Shown here: positions 25,265 to 33,572 of the stretch, in pieces
How positions within the stretch are numbered: position 1 is the stretch's first letter
How the letters are laid out: each line of letters opens with the position of its first letter
Assembly (NCBI GenBank): GCA_045132055.1
Contig: JBGURP010000037.1
Location: 1 to 64,000, forward strand
DNA: 64,000 bases
Origin: F23-D06 sp045132055
GTDB taxonomy: Bacteria; Bacteroidota; Bacteroidia; Bacteroidales; WCHB1-69
Direction: 5' to 3'
The notes under the pieces: model-generated
Databases searched by the model: none
What the model saw: the letters and a program-made list of their open reading frames with translations, nothing else
Told to the model about the DNA's origin: nothing
Position numbers and translations under genes: made by a program

Positions 25265-27892
25265 ATGAATTTTTATAAACGGATTGTTTTACTGTTACTG
25301 GTGATTGCAGCAGCCTGTATGTCAATTACATACGGTCAGGTGGTGATAGGCGGTGACGGCGAGAGCGATCCTATAAAAATTGATTATTCTAACCCTAAAA
25401 AATATGAAATCGGCGGCATCACGTCGTCGGGAACGGCTCCGCTGGACCAGCGGCTGCTCTCCTTCCATGTGGGTGATGTCATTGAAATCCCTGGAGAACT
25501 GATTTCCAAAAGTGTGAAAAACCTGTGGAAAACAGGCCTCTATGATGACGTGGAAATCACCGTCACGCGCGTGAATGGCAACGTGGCTTTTCTGGATGTC
25601 CGTCTGGAGGACCGCGCCCGATTGATATCCTTCGGCTTCAAAGGCACGACCAAGAGCGAGGAGAATGACCTGCGCGAGAAACTGAAAATTTCGCAGGGTA
25701 ACATCATCAACGACAACATGAAAACCACCTGTGTCAACACCATCCGCAAATATTACGTGGATAAGGGTTTCTACAGCTGTACGGTGAATGTGCAAGAAAT
25801 TGATGATGAGAAAATCAAGAATGCCAAAAACCTGCTGTTCGATATTCATAAATCCAAGAAGGTAAGAATCAGCAAGATAGACATTATCGGTAATGAAGGC
25901 GTGACGGATGCTGTGTTGCTGCGTTCCATGAAGGAGACCAAAGAGAAATTCATGTTCAGACCCTTCTGGAAGATGGATACGGCCATCGCCTACTGTCTGA
26001 AACACCCGGGATACTATGAGTCCAAAGATATCAAAGACCATTTGGATGAGTATTTTTCCGACCGTGTGAAACTCAGAATCTTCAAAAAGTCCAAATTTAC
26101 TAGAGAGACTTACGAAGACGATAAAGTCAAGTTGATAGACCGCTACAACGAACTGGGATACCGCGATGCTGTTATTGTCCGCGACACGTTCTATCTGGAT
26201 GGTCGCGACATGCGCATTGATATTGAGGTCAACGAAGGACCCCAGTACTATTTCCGCAACATTGATTTTGTGGGCAACACCATCTATCCGACCTCACTGC
26301 TCAAGCAGCTTCTGGGCATTGAAAAAGGAGATGTCTATAACCAAACGCTTCTGAACAAGAGCTTGACGATGAAGGAGGATGGAGATGACATCGCTTCTCT
26401 GTACATGAACAACGGTTATCTGTTCTTCAACGCCAATCCGGTGGAGGTGGCTATTGAGAACGACTCCATCGATATCGAAATCCGTATCCGCGAGGGCAAG
26501 CAGGCGCGTTACAACAAAATCACCATTACGGGCAATACAAAGACCAACGACAATGTGATTATGCGTGAAATCACGACCATTCCTGGACAATTGTTCAACC
26601 GTTCCGACATCATCCGTACCCAACAGGTGTTGATGTCGCTGGGCTACTTCAATCAGGAAAAGATGGATGTGCAGCCCAAACCCAACGAGACGGACGGTAC
26701 GGTGGATATCAATTACGTGGTGGAAGAGACCTCTTCCGACCAATTGTCGTTGAGTGCCGGTTATGGTGCCACTGGCTTTGTGATCACAGCAGGTATTGCG
26801 TTCAATAACTTCTCCACGAAGAAGTTGTTCAAGAAGGATGCATGGACCCCTATCCCTGGTGGTGACGGTCAGCGTTTGGCTTTGAATGTTTCCACCAATG
26901 GCTTGTATTACCAGTACTACAACGTTTCGTTTACCGAGCCTTGGTTGGGCGGTAAGAAACCCAATGCACTCACCATAGGTGCATATTTCCAGAAGCAGAC
27001 GAACGGCAAGAAGAAAAATGACGTATCGTATGCCACTTCCAGTATCGCAGGTGCGTCAGTATCTTTGGTGTCGAAGCTGAAATGGCCGGACGACTATTTC
27101 CAGATGTCGCACACCCTGTCTTACGAATACTACACCGTGAAAAACTGGTCGGGCTACTATGTGTTCAACAATGGTTATGCCAACAGCCTCAGTTATATTT
27201 TCTCCCTGACCCGTAACTCTGTCAATGCCCCGATTTATCCGCGCGAGGGTTCCAATCTCACGTTTAGTGTGCAGTTGACTCCGCCCTATTCGTTGATAAG
27301 CGGCAAGGATTTCACCAATACAACCGATCAGGAGAAATACAAGTGGCTGGAGTTTCATAAATGGAAATTCAATGCCTCCTGGTTTACCCGTATTGTAGAT
27401 AACCTGGTGCTGAACATCCGGTTCAAGATGGGATTCATGGGTTGCTACAACAAAACTATCGGAATCAGCCCGTTCGGTCGCTTCTATTTAGGTGGTGACG
27501 GTCTGTCTAATTTCTCTTACGACGGCCGTGAGGTCATTGGTATGCGAGGCTACGATGATGAATATCTATCCCCGTATTTGGATGGAACCTCCATTGGTGC
27601 AAGTATCTACAATAAGTTTACCGCAGAAATCCGCTATCCGATCACGCTGAATCCGTCAGCTACGGTGTATGTGCTGGGATTCTTTGAGGCAGGAAAGGGT
27701 TGGATCGACAAGCGTCAGTACAGTCCGTTCAACTTGTACAAATCCGCCGGTTTGGGTGTGCGCGTATATCTGCCCATGTTCGGCCTGCTCGGCTTCGACT
27801 GGGGTTATGGCTTCGACGAGGTGCCCGGAAGAACCAACGGCAAACCTAGCGGTAGCCACTTCCATATTTCCATTAACCAATCCATTGATTAG
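25265..27892 (+). CDS. bamA: Outer membrane protein assembly factor BamA
   Basis: 875 residues from the ATG at 25265. A signal peptide (to about residue 25, ITYGQ) is followed by POTRA repeats over about residues 45-480 (for example DVIEIPGELISKSVKNLWKT, RISKIDIIGNEGVTDAVLL and YFRNIDFVGNTIYPTSLLKQ). The C-terminal barrel ends GFDWGYGFDEVPG. It inserts beta-barrel proteins into the outer membrane, including probably the PorG- and PorT-like barrels here. Three skp genes follow directly, matching the chaperone role of their products. Confidence 0.93.
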   Translation: MNFYKRIVLLLLVIAAACMSITYGQVVIGGDGESDPIKIDYSNPKKYEIGGITSSGTAPLDQRLLSFHVGDVIEIPGELISKSVKNLWKTGLYDDVEITVTRVNGNVAFLDVRLEDRARLISFGFKGTTKSEENDLREKLKISQGNIINDNMKTTCVNTIRKYYVDKGFYSCTVNVQEIDDEKIKNAKNLLFDIHKSKKVRISKIDIIGNEGVTDAVLLRSMKETKEKFMFRPFWKMDTAIAYCLKHPGYYESKDIKDHLDEYFSDRVKLRIFKKSKFTRETYEDDKVKLIDRYNELGYRDAVIVRDTFYLDGRDMRIDIEVNEGPQYYFRNIDFVGNTIYPTSLLKQLLGIEKGDVYNQTLLNKSLTMKEDGDDIASLYMNNGYLFFNANPVEVAIENDSIDIEIRIREGKQARYNKITITGNTKTNDNVIMREITTIPGQLFNRSDIIRTQQVLMSLGYFNQEKMDVQPKPNETDGTVDINYVVEETSSDQLSLSAGYGATGFVITAGIAFNNFSTKKLFKKDAWTPIPGGDGQRLALNVSTNGLYYQYYNVSFTEPWLGGKKPNALTIGAYFQKQTNGKKKNDVSYATSSIAGASVSLVSKLKWPDDYFQMSHTLSYEYYTVKNWSGYYVFNNGYANSLSYIFSLTRNSVNAPIYPREGSNLTFSVQLTPPYSLISGKDFTNTTDQEKYKWLEFHKWKFNASWFTRIVDNLVLNIRFKMGFMGCYNKTIGISPFGRFYLGGDGLSNFSYDGREVIGMRGYDDEYLSPYLDGTSIGASIYNKFTAEIRYPITLNPSATVYVLGFFEAGKGWIDKRQYSPFNLYKSAGLGVRVYLPMFGLLGFDWGYGFDEVPGRTNGKPSGSHFHISINQSID

Positions 27893-27941
27893 CATATACT
27901 AAAATTGATTTTTATCCGTTACCTCATAAATTTTGAATAAA

Positions 27942-28472
27942 ATGAAAAAAACATTATTATCTGTCTTGATTGTCTTGCTGGCTTGTACGGCATTTGGCCA
28001 GAAATATGCGTATATCAACTCCGAATATATTCTTTCCAATATGCCGGAATACAAGGAGGCGCAGGCTGAGTTGGACCGCGTGGCCGTTCAATGGCAGCGC
28101 GAAATAGAGGCCAAGTTCGCCTCCATCGATTCCATGTACAAAAAGTACCAAGTGGAAGCCATTACGATGCCTGACCAAATCAAGAAAAACCGTGAGGAGG
28201 CTATCATAGCTCAGGAAAAAGCGGCCAAGGAGCTCCAGAAAAAGCGCTTCGGCCAAAATGGTGACCTGTTCAAAAAAAGAGAAGAACTCGTTAAACCTAT
28301 CCAAGACAGAGTTATCTCTACAGTTAATGACTACGCCAAAGAGAAAGGTTTTGCTTTTGTGTTTGATACCGCCGGTGAGATGTCTATCATCTATGCTGAT
28401 CCGAAATGGGACATCAATGCGGTGATACTCCAGAAACTGGGCATCTCTGTCAACTCTGAACTGGATGATTAG
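27942..28472 (+). CDS. OmpH/Skp family periplasmic chaperone, paralogue 1
   Basis: 176 residues from the ATG at 27942. The signal peptide is MKKTLLSVLIVLLACTAFGQ, and mature protein begins KYAYINSEYILSNMPEYKEA, the Skp entry motif. A long charged helical pair (about residues 45-130, KEAQAELDRVAVQWQREIEA) forms the chaperone tentacles. The last part, VNDYAKEKGFAFVFDTAGEM, is the body strand. Skp trimers carry unfolded outer-membrane proteins to BamA. First of three tandem copies after bamA. Confidence 0.9.
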   Translation: MKKTLLSVLIVLLACTAFGQKYAYINSEYILSNMPEYKEAQAELDRVAVQWQREIEAKFASIDSMYKKYQVEAITMPDQIKKNREEAIIAQEKAAKELQKKRFGQNGDLFKKREELVKPIQDRVISTVNDYAKEKGFAFVFDTAGEMSIIYADPKWDINAVILQKLGISVNSELDD

Positions 28473-28514
28473 AAATTAGAATTAATTAGAAACAATATCA
28501 AAATTTACAATTCG

Positions 28515-29012
28515 ATGAAAAAATTGTTATTACTTGTCGCAGCTGCCCTTTTGTTCAACATTGGCACTGCTGATGCGCAAAAGTACGGACACGTGAATTC
28601 GGGTGAGATTTTGGAAGTGATGCCCGGCATTGATTCTCTGCAGATTAAATTGAAAGCTTTCCAGGAAGATCTTCAGAAGATGTATGAAAGCATGATGACA
28701 GAGTATCAGCAGAAGAAAGACAAGTTTGACCGCGAGGTCGGCACCATGTCTTCAGCTGTACGTCAAGTGCGTGAGAAAGAACTGCAGGATCTGGCTACCC
28801 GTATTCAGGAATTCCAGTCCAATGCCCAAGATGACTTGGAGGAGAAACAATATGAACTGGCCAAACCCTATCAGGATGCCATTCAGGATGCTATCAACAA
28901 GGTGGCCAAGGCGAATGGTTACGCCTATATCTTCGATACCAAGATTTTGTTGTATTATGGTGCAGGCGATGATATCACCCCGCTGGTAAAGAAAGAGTTG
29001 GGAATTAAATAA
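28515..29012 (+). CDS. OmpH/Skp family periplasmic chaperone, paralogue 2
   Basis: 165 residues: signal peptide MKKLLLLVAAALLFNIGTADA, then QKYGHVNSGEILEVMPGIDS and a coiled-coil hairpin (about residues 45-120), then INKVAKANGYAYIFDTKILL. It starts 42 bases after copy 1. It resembles copy 3 (shared MPGID) more than copy 1, suggesting a later duplication. Its stop overlaps an ATG (TAATG) of copy 3. Confidence 0.9.
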   Translation: MKKLLLLVAAALLFNIGTADAQKYGHVNSGEILEVMPGIDSLQIKLKAFQEDLQKMYESMMTEYQQKKDKFDREVGTMSSAVRQVREKELQDLATRIQEFQSNAQDDLEEKQYELAKPYQDAIQDAINKVAKANGYAYIFDTKILLYYGAGDDITPLVKKELGIK

Positions 29013-29023
29013 TGTTCACGGCT

Positions 29024-29524
29024 ATGAAGAAATATATTGTCATTCTTTTGGCGCTTGTTCTGTCGGTGACAGGTTACGCGCAAAAGGCCAAGTTTGGTCA
29101 CGTGGACTATTCAGCCATCATGAAGGAGATGCCCGGCATCGACACCGCCCAGACCAACCTGTTAAGTCTGCAAAAAGAGTTGCAGGAGGCAGGTCAAATG
29201 ATGGCCGAGGAATTGAAAACCAAGGAGGCTGAATACAACCGTTTGGCTGCCAGTGGTGCTTCTTCCGCAATTCTTAAGGTTAAGGAAGATGAGATTACGA
29301 AAATGTACGCCCGCTTCCAGGAGTTTGCCAGCAATAGTGAGCAAGAGCTCCAAGTCAAGCAGATTGAATTGCTGAAGCCGTTCCAGGATAGACTGGTGGA
29401 AGCCATCAAGACTGTGGCGGAAAACGGCAAATACACATACGTGTTTGACATTTCCACGTTAGCTTTCTCGTCCGACAGTGACGATTTGACCAAAGCGGTG
29501 AAAACGCAATTGGGAATCAAATAA
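29024..29524 (+). CDS. OmpH/Skp family periplasmic chaperone, paralogue 3
   Basis: 166 residues from the ATG at 29024. An in-frame ATG at 29012 overlaps the previous stop and would add four residues. Signal peptide MKKYIVILLALVLSVTGYAQ, then KFGHVDYSAIMKEMPGIDTA, a coiled-coil (about 45-125) and IKTVAENGKYTYVFDISTLA. Last of the chaperone run; a strong terminator follows. Confidence 0.9.
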   Translation: MKKYIVILLALVLSVTGYAQKAKFGHVDYSAIMKEMPGIDTAQTNLLSLQKELQEAGQMMAEELKTKEAEYNRLAASGASSAILKVKEDEITKMYARFQEFASNSEQELQVKQIELLKPFQDRLVEAIKTVAENGKYTYVFDISTLAFSSDSDDLTKAVKTQLGIK

Positions 29525-29541
29525 GAAAGTGAGTCGATAAT

Positions 29542-29574
29542 AAAAAAGCGGGTTGATTAACCCGCTTTTTTTTT
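29542..29574 (+). terminator. Rho-independent terminator after the skp genes
   Basis: AAAAAAGCGGGTT-GATT-AACCCGCTTTTTTTTT: GCGGGTT/AACCCGC stem with a long T tract. The A tract on the other side means it could also stop the convergent ferredoxin transcript. Confidence 0.93.
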
Positions 29575-29595
29575 CAGTCCATGAATCTTAAAAGA

Positions 29596-29766
29596 CTACT
29601 CTAAGCTGATTGCTTCGCAGGGGCATACGTCAGCGCATGCGCCACATTCGATGCAGAGATCAGGGTTGATAGAGTATGCAGCGCCTTCAGAAATAGCTTC
29701 TTGAGGGCATTCGCCTTGGCATGTGCCACAAGCGGCGCAAAGATCCGGATTAATTTTGTAAGCCAT
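29596..29766 (-). CDS. 2[4Fe-4S] ferredoxin
   Basis: 56 residues from the ATG at 29764-29766 to the TAG at 29596-29598. Two clostridial-type cluster motifs are visible: CAACGTCQGECP and CIECGACADVCP, each followed by xEAIS, the internal duplication of bacterial ferredoxins. It shuttles low-potential electrons in the cytoplasm, for instance with pyruvate:ferredoxin oxidoreductase. It has its own TATTTTTG element at 29801-29808 (complement), 34 bases upstream. Confidence 0.97.
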   Translation of the reverse strand: MAYKINPDLCAACGTCQGECPQEAISEGAAYSINPDLCIECGACADVCPCEAISLE

Positions 29767-29800
29767 TGTTTATTAAATTTAGTTGTTGTTTTTAATGCAG

Positions 29801-29808
29801 CAAAAATA
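29801..29808 (-). promoter_or_regulatory. Bacteroidota -7 element for ferredoxin
   Basis: The complement of CAAAAATA is TATTTTTG, 34 bases before the ferredoxin ATG, with T-rich sequence upstream. Confidence 0.65.
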
Positions 29809-29842
29809 CATTTTTTTTAATACTCCCATACGAAAAAAATAT

Positions 29843-30946
29843 CTAGGGCTGTATAGAGTAGATTTTCCCTGGTTTACAATAGATTACGCCTTTTAATTCC
29901 AGCGTAAGCAACAGCCCTGCCAGTTGGGAAGGCGTGTGTTTTGGCAGCAGTTCCGATATTTTGTCCACCGACAATCTGTTGTTGTTCCGGATGATGTCCA
30001 CGATTTCCTGTTCTGTTTCTGACAGTTCCACGAACAGCTGAGTCTGGACGTTGGTGCGTTGCGCTTGCCAGTTCATCAGCTCTAGAATATCGGCGCCGGA
30101 GGTAACGAGGGCTGCTACATTCTTGCGAATGAGGGTGTGGCAGCCGCTTTGCGACTCGCCGTGTATCGGGCCGGGCACCGCAAACACATCGCGGTTGTAT
30201 GACTGCGCAATGTAGGCGGTGATGATGCTTCCGCCCTTTTCGCCGCTCTCCATCACGAGCGTGGCGTCGCTCATGCCAGCGATGATACGGTTGCGTTTGG
30301 GGAAATTCAATCTGTCGGGCTGCGTCTTGAACTCGTATTCGCTGATGAGGGTGCCTCCGTTGTATAGTATATCCTTGGCCAGTTGCGTGTTTTGTTGCGG
30401 ATAGATGGTGCCCAGGCCGTTGCCCAGCACGGCAATGGTGCGCAGCCCGTTGTCCAGCGACCTCTGGTGCGCCACCGTGTCAATGCCGTAGGCCAGTCCG
30501 CTGACGGTGACCACGTCTGTGCCTTGCAATTCGCCGAGAATCTTGCCCACGCACTGCCGCCCGTAGTCGGTAGCGTTGCGCGTGCCCACGAGCGCGAGAA
30601 TGTGCGGCACGTTGAACTCGCCATTTCCCTGATAAAAGAATGATAAGGGTCCGTCGTTGCACAACTTCAGTCGGTAAGGAAAGTCACGGTCGGTGTAGAA
30701 GCAGAGCCGGATACGTGCTTTGTCCATGTTTTTCAGCTCCTCATCCACTTGTCGGCGCAGGGTATTGGAAACTGTGGGCAGATGGATGGTCCTTTTCGGG
30801 CTTCTGATTTGACTTCTCCAACTGTCTGGATCCTCGAAAATGCGCGTGGCGTTCCCGGTCCAATTCAATATTTTCTTGATGGTGGAAGGACCATATCCTT
30901 CTTGGTGCTGGATGGCCAGCCTGTAAAAATCTTCAGAATAGTTCAT
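29843..30946 (-). CDS. dprA: DNA-processing protein DprA
   Basis: 367 residues. The extended Rossmann fold shows VGTRNATDYGRQCVGKILGE, TVSGLAYGIDTVAHQRSLDN, AVLGNGLGTIYPQQN, FPKRNRIIAGMSDATLVMES and SGEKGGSIITAYIAQSYNRD. A C-terminal winged helix follows (about residues 300-365, LLPKHTPSQLAGLLLTLELK). DprA loads RecA onto incoming single strands in transformation; in Bacteroidota it is widespread, and competence is not proven by it. Confidence 0.95.
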   Translation of the reverse strand: MNYSEDFYRLAIQHQEGYGPSTIKKILNWTGNATRIFEDPDSWRSQIRSPKRTIHLPTVSNTLRRQVDEELKNMDKARIRLCFYTDRDFPYRLKLCNDGPLSFFYQGNGEFNVPHILALVGTRNATDYGRQCVGKILGELQGTDVVTVSGLAYGIDTVAHQRSLDNGLRTIAVLGNGLGTIYPQQNTQLAKDILYNGGTLISEYEFKTQPDRLNFPKRNRIIAGMSDATLVMESGEKGGSIITAYIAQSYNRDVFAVPGPIHGESQSGCHTLIRKNVAALVTSGADILELMNWQAQRTNVQTQLFVELSETEQEIVDIIRNNNRLSVDKISELLPKHTPSQLAGLLLTLELKGVIYCKPGKIYSIQP

Positions 30947-30975
30947 GATGAAAAATGCGTTTTGTTTTCATGTTG

Positions 30976-31002
30976 CAAAGATAGTATTATTTTGTATTTT
31001 TG
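30976..31002. promoter_or_regulatory. Divergent promoters of dprA (leftward) and the DUF4837 gene (rightward)
   Basis: CAAAGATA at 30976-30983 gives TATCTTTG leftward, 30 bases before the dprA ATG. TATTTTTG at 30995-31002 lies 24 bases before the DUF4837 ATG. The two elements are 11 bases apart. Confidence 0.7.
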
Positions 31003-31025
31003 CCGTTCACATTATTAAAGTTCTT

Positions 31026-32006
31026 ATGAAAAAGATTACTTACACTCTTTTGATTGCATTGCTTGTGATGAGCGTCTCCTGCAAGCAAAAATCCGTGCCT
31101 GCTTTCAAGTCTGACAACTTCTCTACTGGCAAAGCTGGCGAGATGATTCTGGCCATCGATTCCAACTATTGGACTCCCGCGGCCATGAAGGCAATATACG
31201 CGGTTTTGCAGCAACCGCAACCGGCCATCAATCAGATTGAGCCCATGTTCGATGTGATTCAATGCAGCAACAAGGACTTTATGGCCTCCTTCACGCGCCA
31301 TCGCAATATTGTGCAGTTCGATTGCAAACAGCAATATTCCGGGAATTACTATGAGATTCAGAAGAATCCTTTCACCAACCCGCAAATTCTGGTGAAAATC
31401 AGGGGCAACAACCAGGATTCCTGCCTCGCGCTTTTCCTGCAGCATAAGGATGAGATTGTCAAGGTGATGTATGACAACGACTTGGCCCGTCTGCAGAATG
31501 CGCATCGCAAGCTGAACAATCCTGAAGTGGAGAAAAAAATCAAAGAGAAGTTCGGCATCTCCATGACCATCCCGACCGACTATTTTGTGGGCCGCGAAGA
31601 AAAAGATTTTCTCTGGCTCTGCTACCGCACGCCGAAGAACGACCGTTTTATCATGATTTACCAAACCCCGGCCTATACTATCAATCCCGCCAATGTTGTG
31701 GTCAAAAGAGACAGCATTACCAAAGCGTATATAGCCGGTGCAGTGCAGGGTGCGTACCCCAAGGTGGCTGACGTAAAGGATTTCCCGTTGGCGCAAAATA
31801 TCCAATTGCATTATCATAACGGATTGGAATTGAGGGGATTCTGGGATTCCGTGCGCGACAAGATGGGCGGTCCGTTCTACAGTTTCACGATGCTGAATGC
31901 CGATAATAATCAATGCATTACGATTGACGGTTTTGTCTATGCCCCGCAGGAGCACAAGCGCGACTACATCCGCGAGGTGGAGGCTATTGTGAAGTCACTC
32001 AAATAA
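31026..32006 (+). CDS. DUF4837 family lipoprotein
   Basis: 326 residues from the ATG at 31026. A lipoprotein signal ends at ALLVMSVSC-K, so the mature protein is anchored by Cys20. The body resembles the DUF4837 family of Bacteroidota (IEPMFDVIQCSNKDFMASFT, FGISMTIPTDYFVGREEKDF, FYSFTMLNADNNQCITIDGF). The function is unknown. It is probably in the periplasm or at the inner face of the outer membrane. It precedes the ECF sigma gene by 47 bases. Confidence 0.8.
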   Translation: MKKITYTLLIALLVMSVSCKQKSVPAFKSDNFSTGKAGEMILAIDSNYWTPAAMKAIYAVLQQPQPAINQIEPMFDVIQCSNKDFMASFTRHRNIVQFDCKQQYSGNYYEIQKNPFTNPQILVKIRGNNQDSCLALFLQHKDEIVKVMYDNDLARLQNAHRKLNNPEVEKKIKEKFGISMTIPTDYFVGREEKDFLWLCYRTPKNDRFIMIYQTPAYTINPANVVVKRDSITKAYIAGAVQGAYPKVADVKDFPLAQNIQLHYHNGLELRGFWDSVRDKMGGPFYSFTMLNADNNQCITIDGFVYAPQEHKRDYIREVEAIVKSLK

Positions 32007-32053
32007 TTTTTTCGTTCTTGTAACATTTTCCTTCTATTCTGCGACTTATTATC

Positions 32054-32602
32054 GTGGCAACAACAATACAGGAAATACAAGAGTTAATTGCCGGTTGTCA
32101 GAACAACAATCGGGATGCTCAACGTAGGCTGTATGAGAAGTTCGCTCCCACGATGCTGGGCGTTTGTTTGCGATACGCCAACAGCAGGGAAGAGGCGGAG
32201 GATGTGATGATGGACGGGTTCATGGGCGTTTTCAAGAACATCTCCACCTATCGTGGCGAAAGTTCTTTGGAATCCTGGATTCGTTCCATCATGGTGAAGA
32301 CAGCCATTTCTCATTTCAGGGCGGAGAAAAAACATCTGATGAATGACAGTTTGGAGGAGAATGATGTCGCGGAATGGGGTTCTTCCGTTTCGGAAACCCC
32401 GATTTTGACCCGTCTCGAAGCGAAACAGGTGTTGGAGATGGTGGCGCAGATGCCGGAAGATTTGAGGGTGATTTTTAATTTGAGATTGGTGGAGGAATTT
32501 AGTTTTAAGGAAATTGCGGAGGAATTGGATAAAAATGAGAATACCGTCAGGGTGTATTACCAACGGGCACGACGATGGTTGATTAACCGAATTAATGGCT
32601 AG
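32054..32602 (+). CDS. ECF RNA polymerase sigma factor (sigma-70 family)
   Basis: 182 residues from a GTG at 32054; no in-frame ATG precedes the conserved region. Region 2 is LYEKFAPTMLGVCLRYANSR-EEAEDVMMDGFMGVFKNI, and region 4 is LPEDLRVIF-like MPEDLRVIFNLRLVEEFSFK with EIAEELDKNENTVRVYYQRA. It should direct polymerase to a dedicated promoter set. It is followed 34 bases later by a membrane protein with an anti-sigma-like N-terminus, which is the probable regulator. Confidence 0.92.
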   Translation: MATTIQEIQELIAGCQNNNRDAQRRLYEKFAPTMLGVCLRYANSREEAEDVMMDGFMGVFKNISTYRGESSLESWIRSIMVKTAISHFRAEKKHLMNDSLEENDVAEWGSSVSETPILTRLEAKQVLEMVAQMPEDLRVIFNLRLVEEFSFKEIAEELDKNENTVRVYYQRARRWLINRING

Positions 32603-32624
32603 AGGCGTGCGGCCGTGCGTCTCA
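32600..32624. repeat. GAGACG-type palindrome, divergent copy
   Basis: TAGAGGCGTGCGGCCGTGCG followed by TCTCA: arms GAGGCG/CGTCTC around a GCGGCCGTGC centre. It overlaps the sigma-factor stop and sits in the leader of the next gene. Confidence 0.55.
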
Positions 32625-32636
32625 ACAAAAAGATAG

Positions 32637-33572
32637 ATGACTGACATAAAAGACATATTGACACAACACGAGGTTACTCCCTCACCCGATTGCTGGGATA
32701 AGATCAGCAGTCGGCTGGACGTGCTGATGCCGCAGGGCGCGGAAAGTGCCGTGTCGCAGGCGACAACCTCCAGCACAGGGCATGTTCTGGGCTCGCTGAC
32801 AGCCAAAATTGTAGCGGGCGTGATAGGCGCAACTGCCGTAGCCACTGTGGTGACAGTTGCCGTGACGGGCAACAGGCATCCACAACCTGTTGAGGAACCT
32901 CAGGTGGTTGTGACGGATACAACGAGCGACATTCAGGATAATGGGGACACCATCTCCTATGATTCGAAGCCCGTTTCACCAGCTGTCCTGGAATATCCCG
33001 AAGCTCCGTATTCCAGTTCGATAAGTGTTCCTGCTTCAACTGATAATCAGTCTGCAAAGGAGGATGTGCCGGCTACGGAACGCGAAACCACACCCCATTC
33101 ACCCCTTGTGCCACCTTCACCCCTTGAGCCCCATTCACCTCATGCACCTCATGCACCACTTGTTCCCCCTTCACCTCATGCCTCCGCTGTTCCAACTCCA
33201 GAAAAGTCCCAGCCATTAGCTGCTACTCGTCCCATCGCCCAATCGGTGAAACAAGACCCTGTTATTCAGGATTTGGCCGAGGATGCAGTGGATTGGACGC
33301 CGCCTATCAAGTTGGTGATACCCAATGTGTTCACACCCAATGGCGATGGCTATAACGACCGTTTTGTAATTGAGGGATTGGATAATTGCATCCAACGTCA
33401 GCTCGTCGTACGAAACCGAGCCGGACAGATTGTGTATCGGAACAACAGTTATGAAAATACTTGGGATGGTGGCGATTGTCCCGATGGTGTGTACAATTAC
33501 CAGTTTACCTACAAGGGTGATAATGGAATAGAACAAACGATGTCAGGCATCGTGTACATTATTCGCCGTTAG
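32637..33572 (+). CDS. Membrane protein with anti-sigma-like N-terminus and T9SS type B (CHU_C) domain
   Basis: 311 residues. Residues 1-50 are soluble and look like the start of Bacteroidota anti-sigma proteins (SPDCWDKISSRLDVL). One membrane helix follows (about 57-78). Residues about 140-190 are a Pro/His-rich linker made by tandem CACCTC-type DNA repeats (for example SPLVPPSPLEPHSPHAPHAP). The last ~90 residues are a CHU_C / gliding-motility C-terminal domain (VIPNVFTPNGDGYNDRF ... PDGVYNYQFTYKGDNG). There is no N-terminal signal peptide, so this is unlikely to be ordinary cargo. Directly after an ECF sigma gene, it may hold that sigma factor and sense the periplasm. It overlaps the next gene's end by 14 bases. 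Confidence 0.8.
   Translation: MTDIKDILTQHEVTPSPDCWDKISSRLDVLMPQGAESAVSQATTSSTGHVLGSLTAKIVAGVIGATAVATVVTVAVTGNRHPQPVEEPQVVVTDTTSDIQDNGDTISYDSKPVSPAVLEYPEAPYSSSISVPASTDNQSAKEDVPATERETTPHSPLVPPSPLEPHSPHAPHAPLVPPSPHASAVPTPEKSQPLAATRPIAQSVKQDPVIQDLAEDAVDWTPPIKLVIPNVFTPNGDGYNDRFVIEGLDNCIQRQLVVRNRAGQIVYRNNSYENTWDGGDCPDGVYNYQFTYKGDNGIEQTMSGIVYIIRR
33091..33186 (+). repeat. CACCTC-type tandem repeat inside the coding region
   Basis: CCCATTCACCCCTTGTGCC, CCTTCACCCCTTGAGCC, CCCATTCACCTCATGCACC, TCATGCACCACTTGTTCCC and CCTTCACCTCATG follow each other in frame. One piece differs from the intergenic copy at 14017-14052 (reverse strand) by only a base or two over ~25 positions. Confidence 0.85.
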
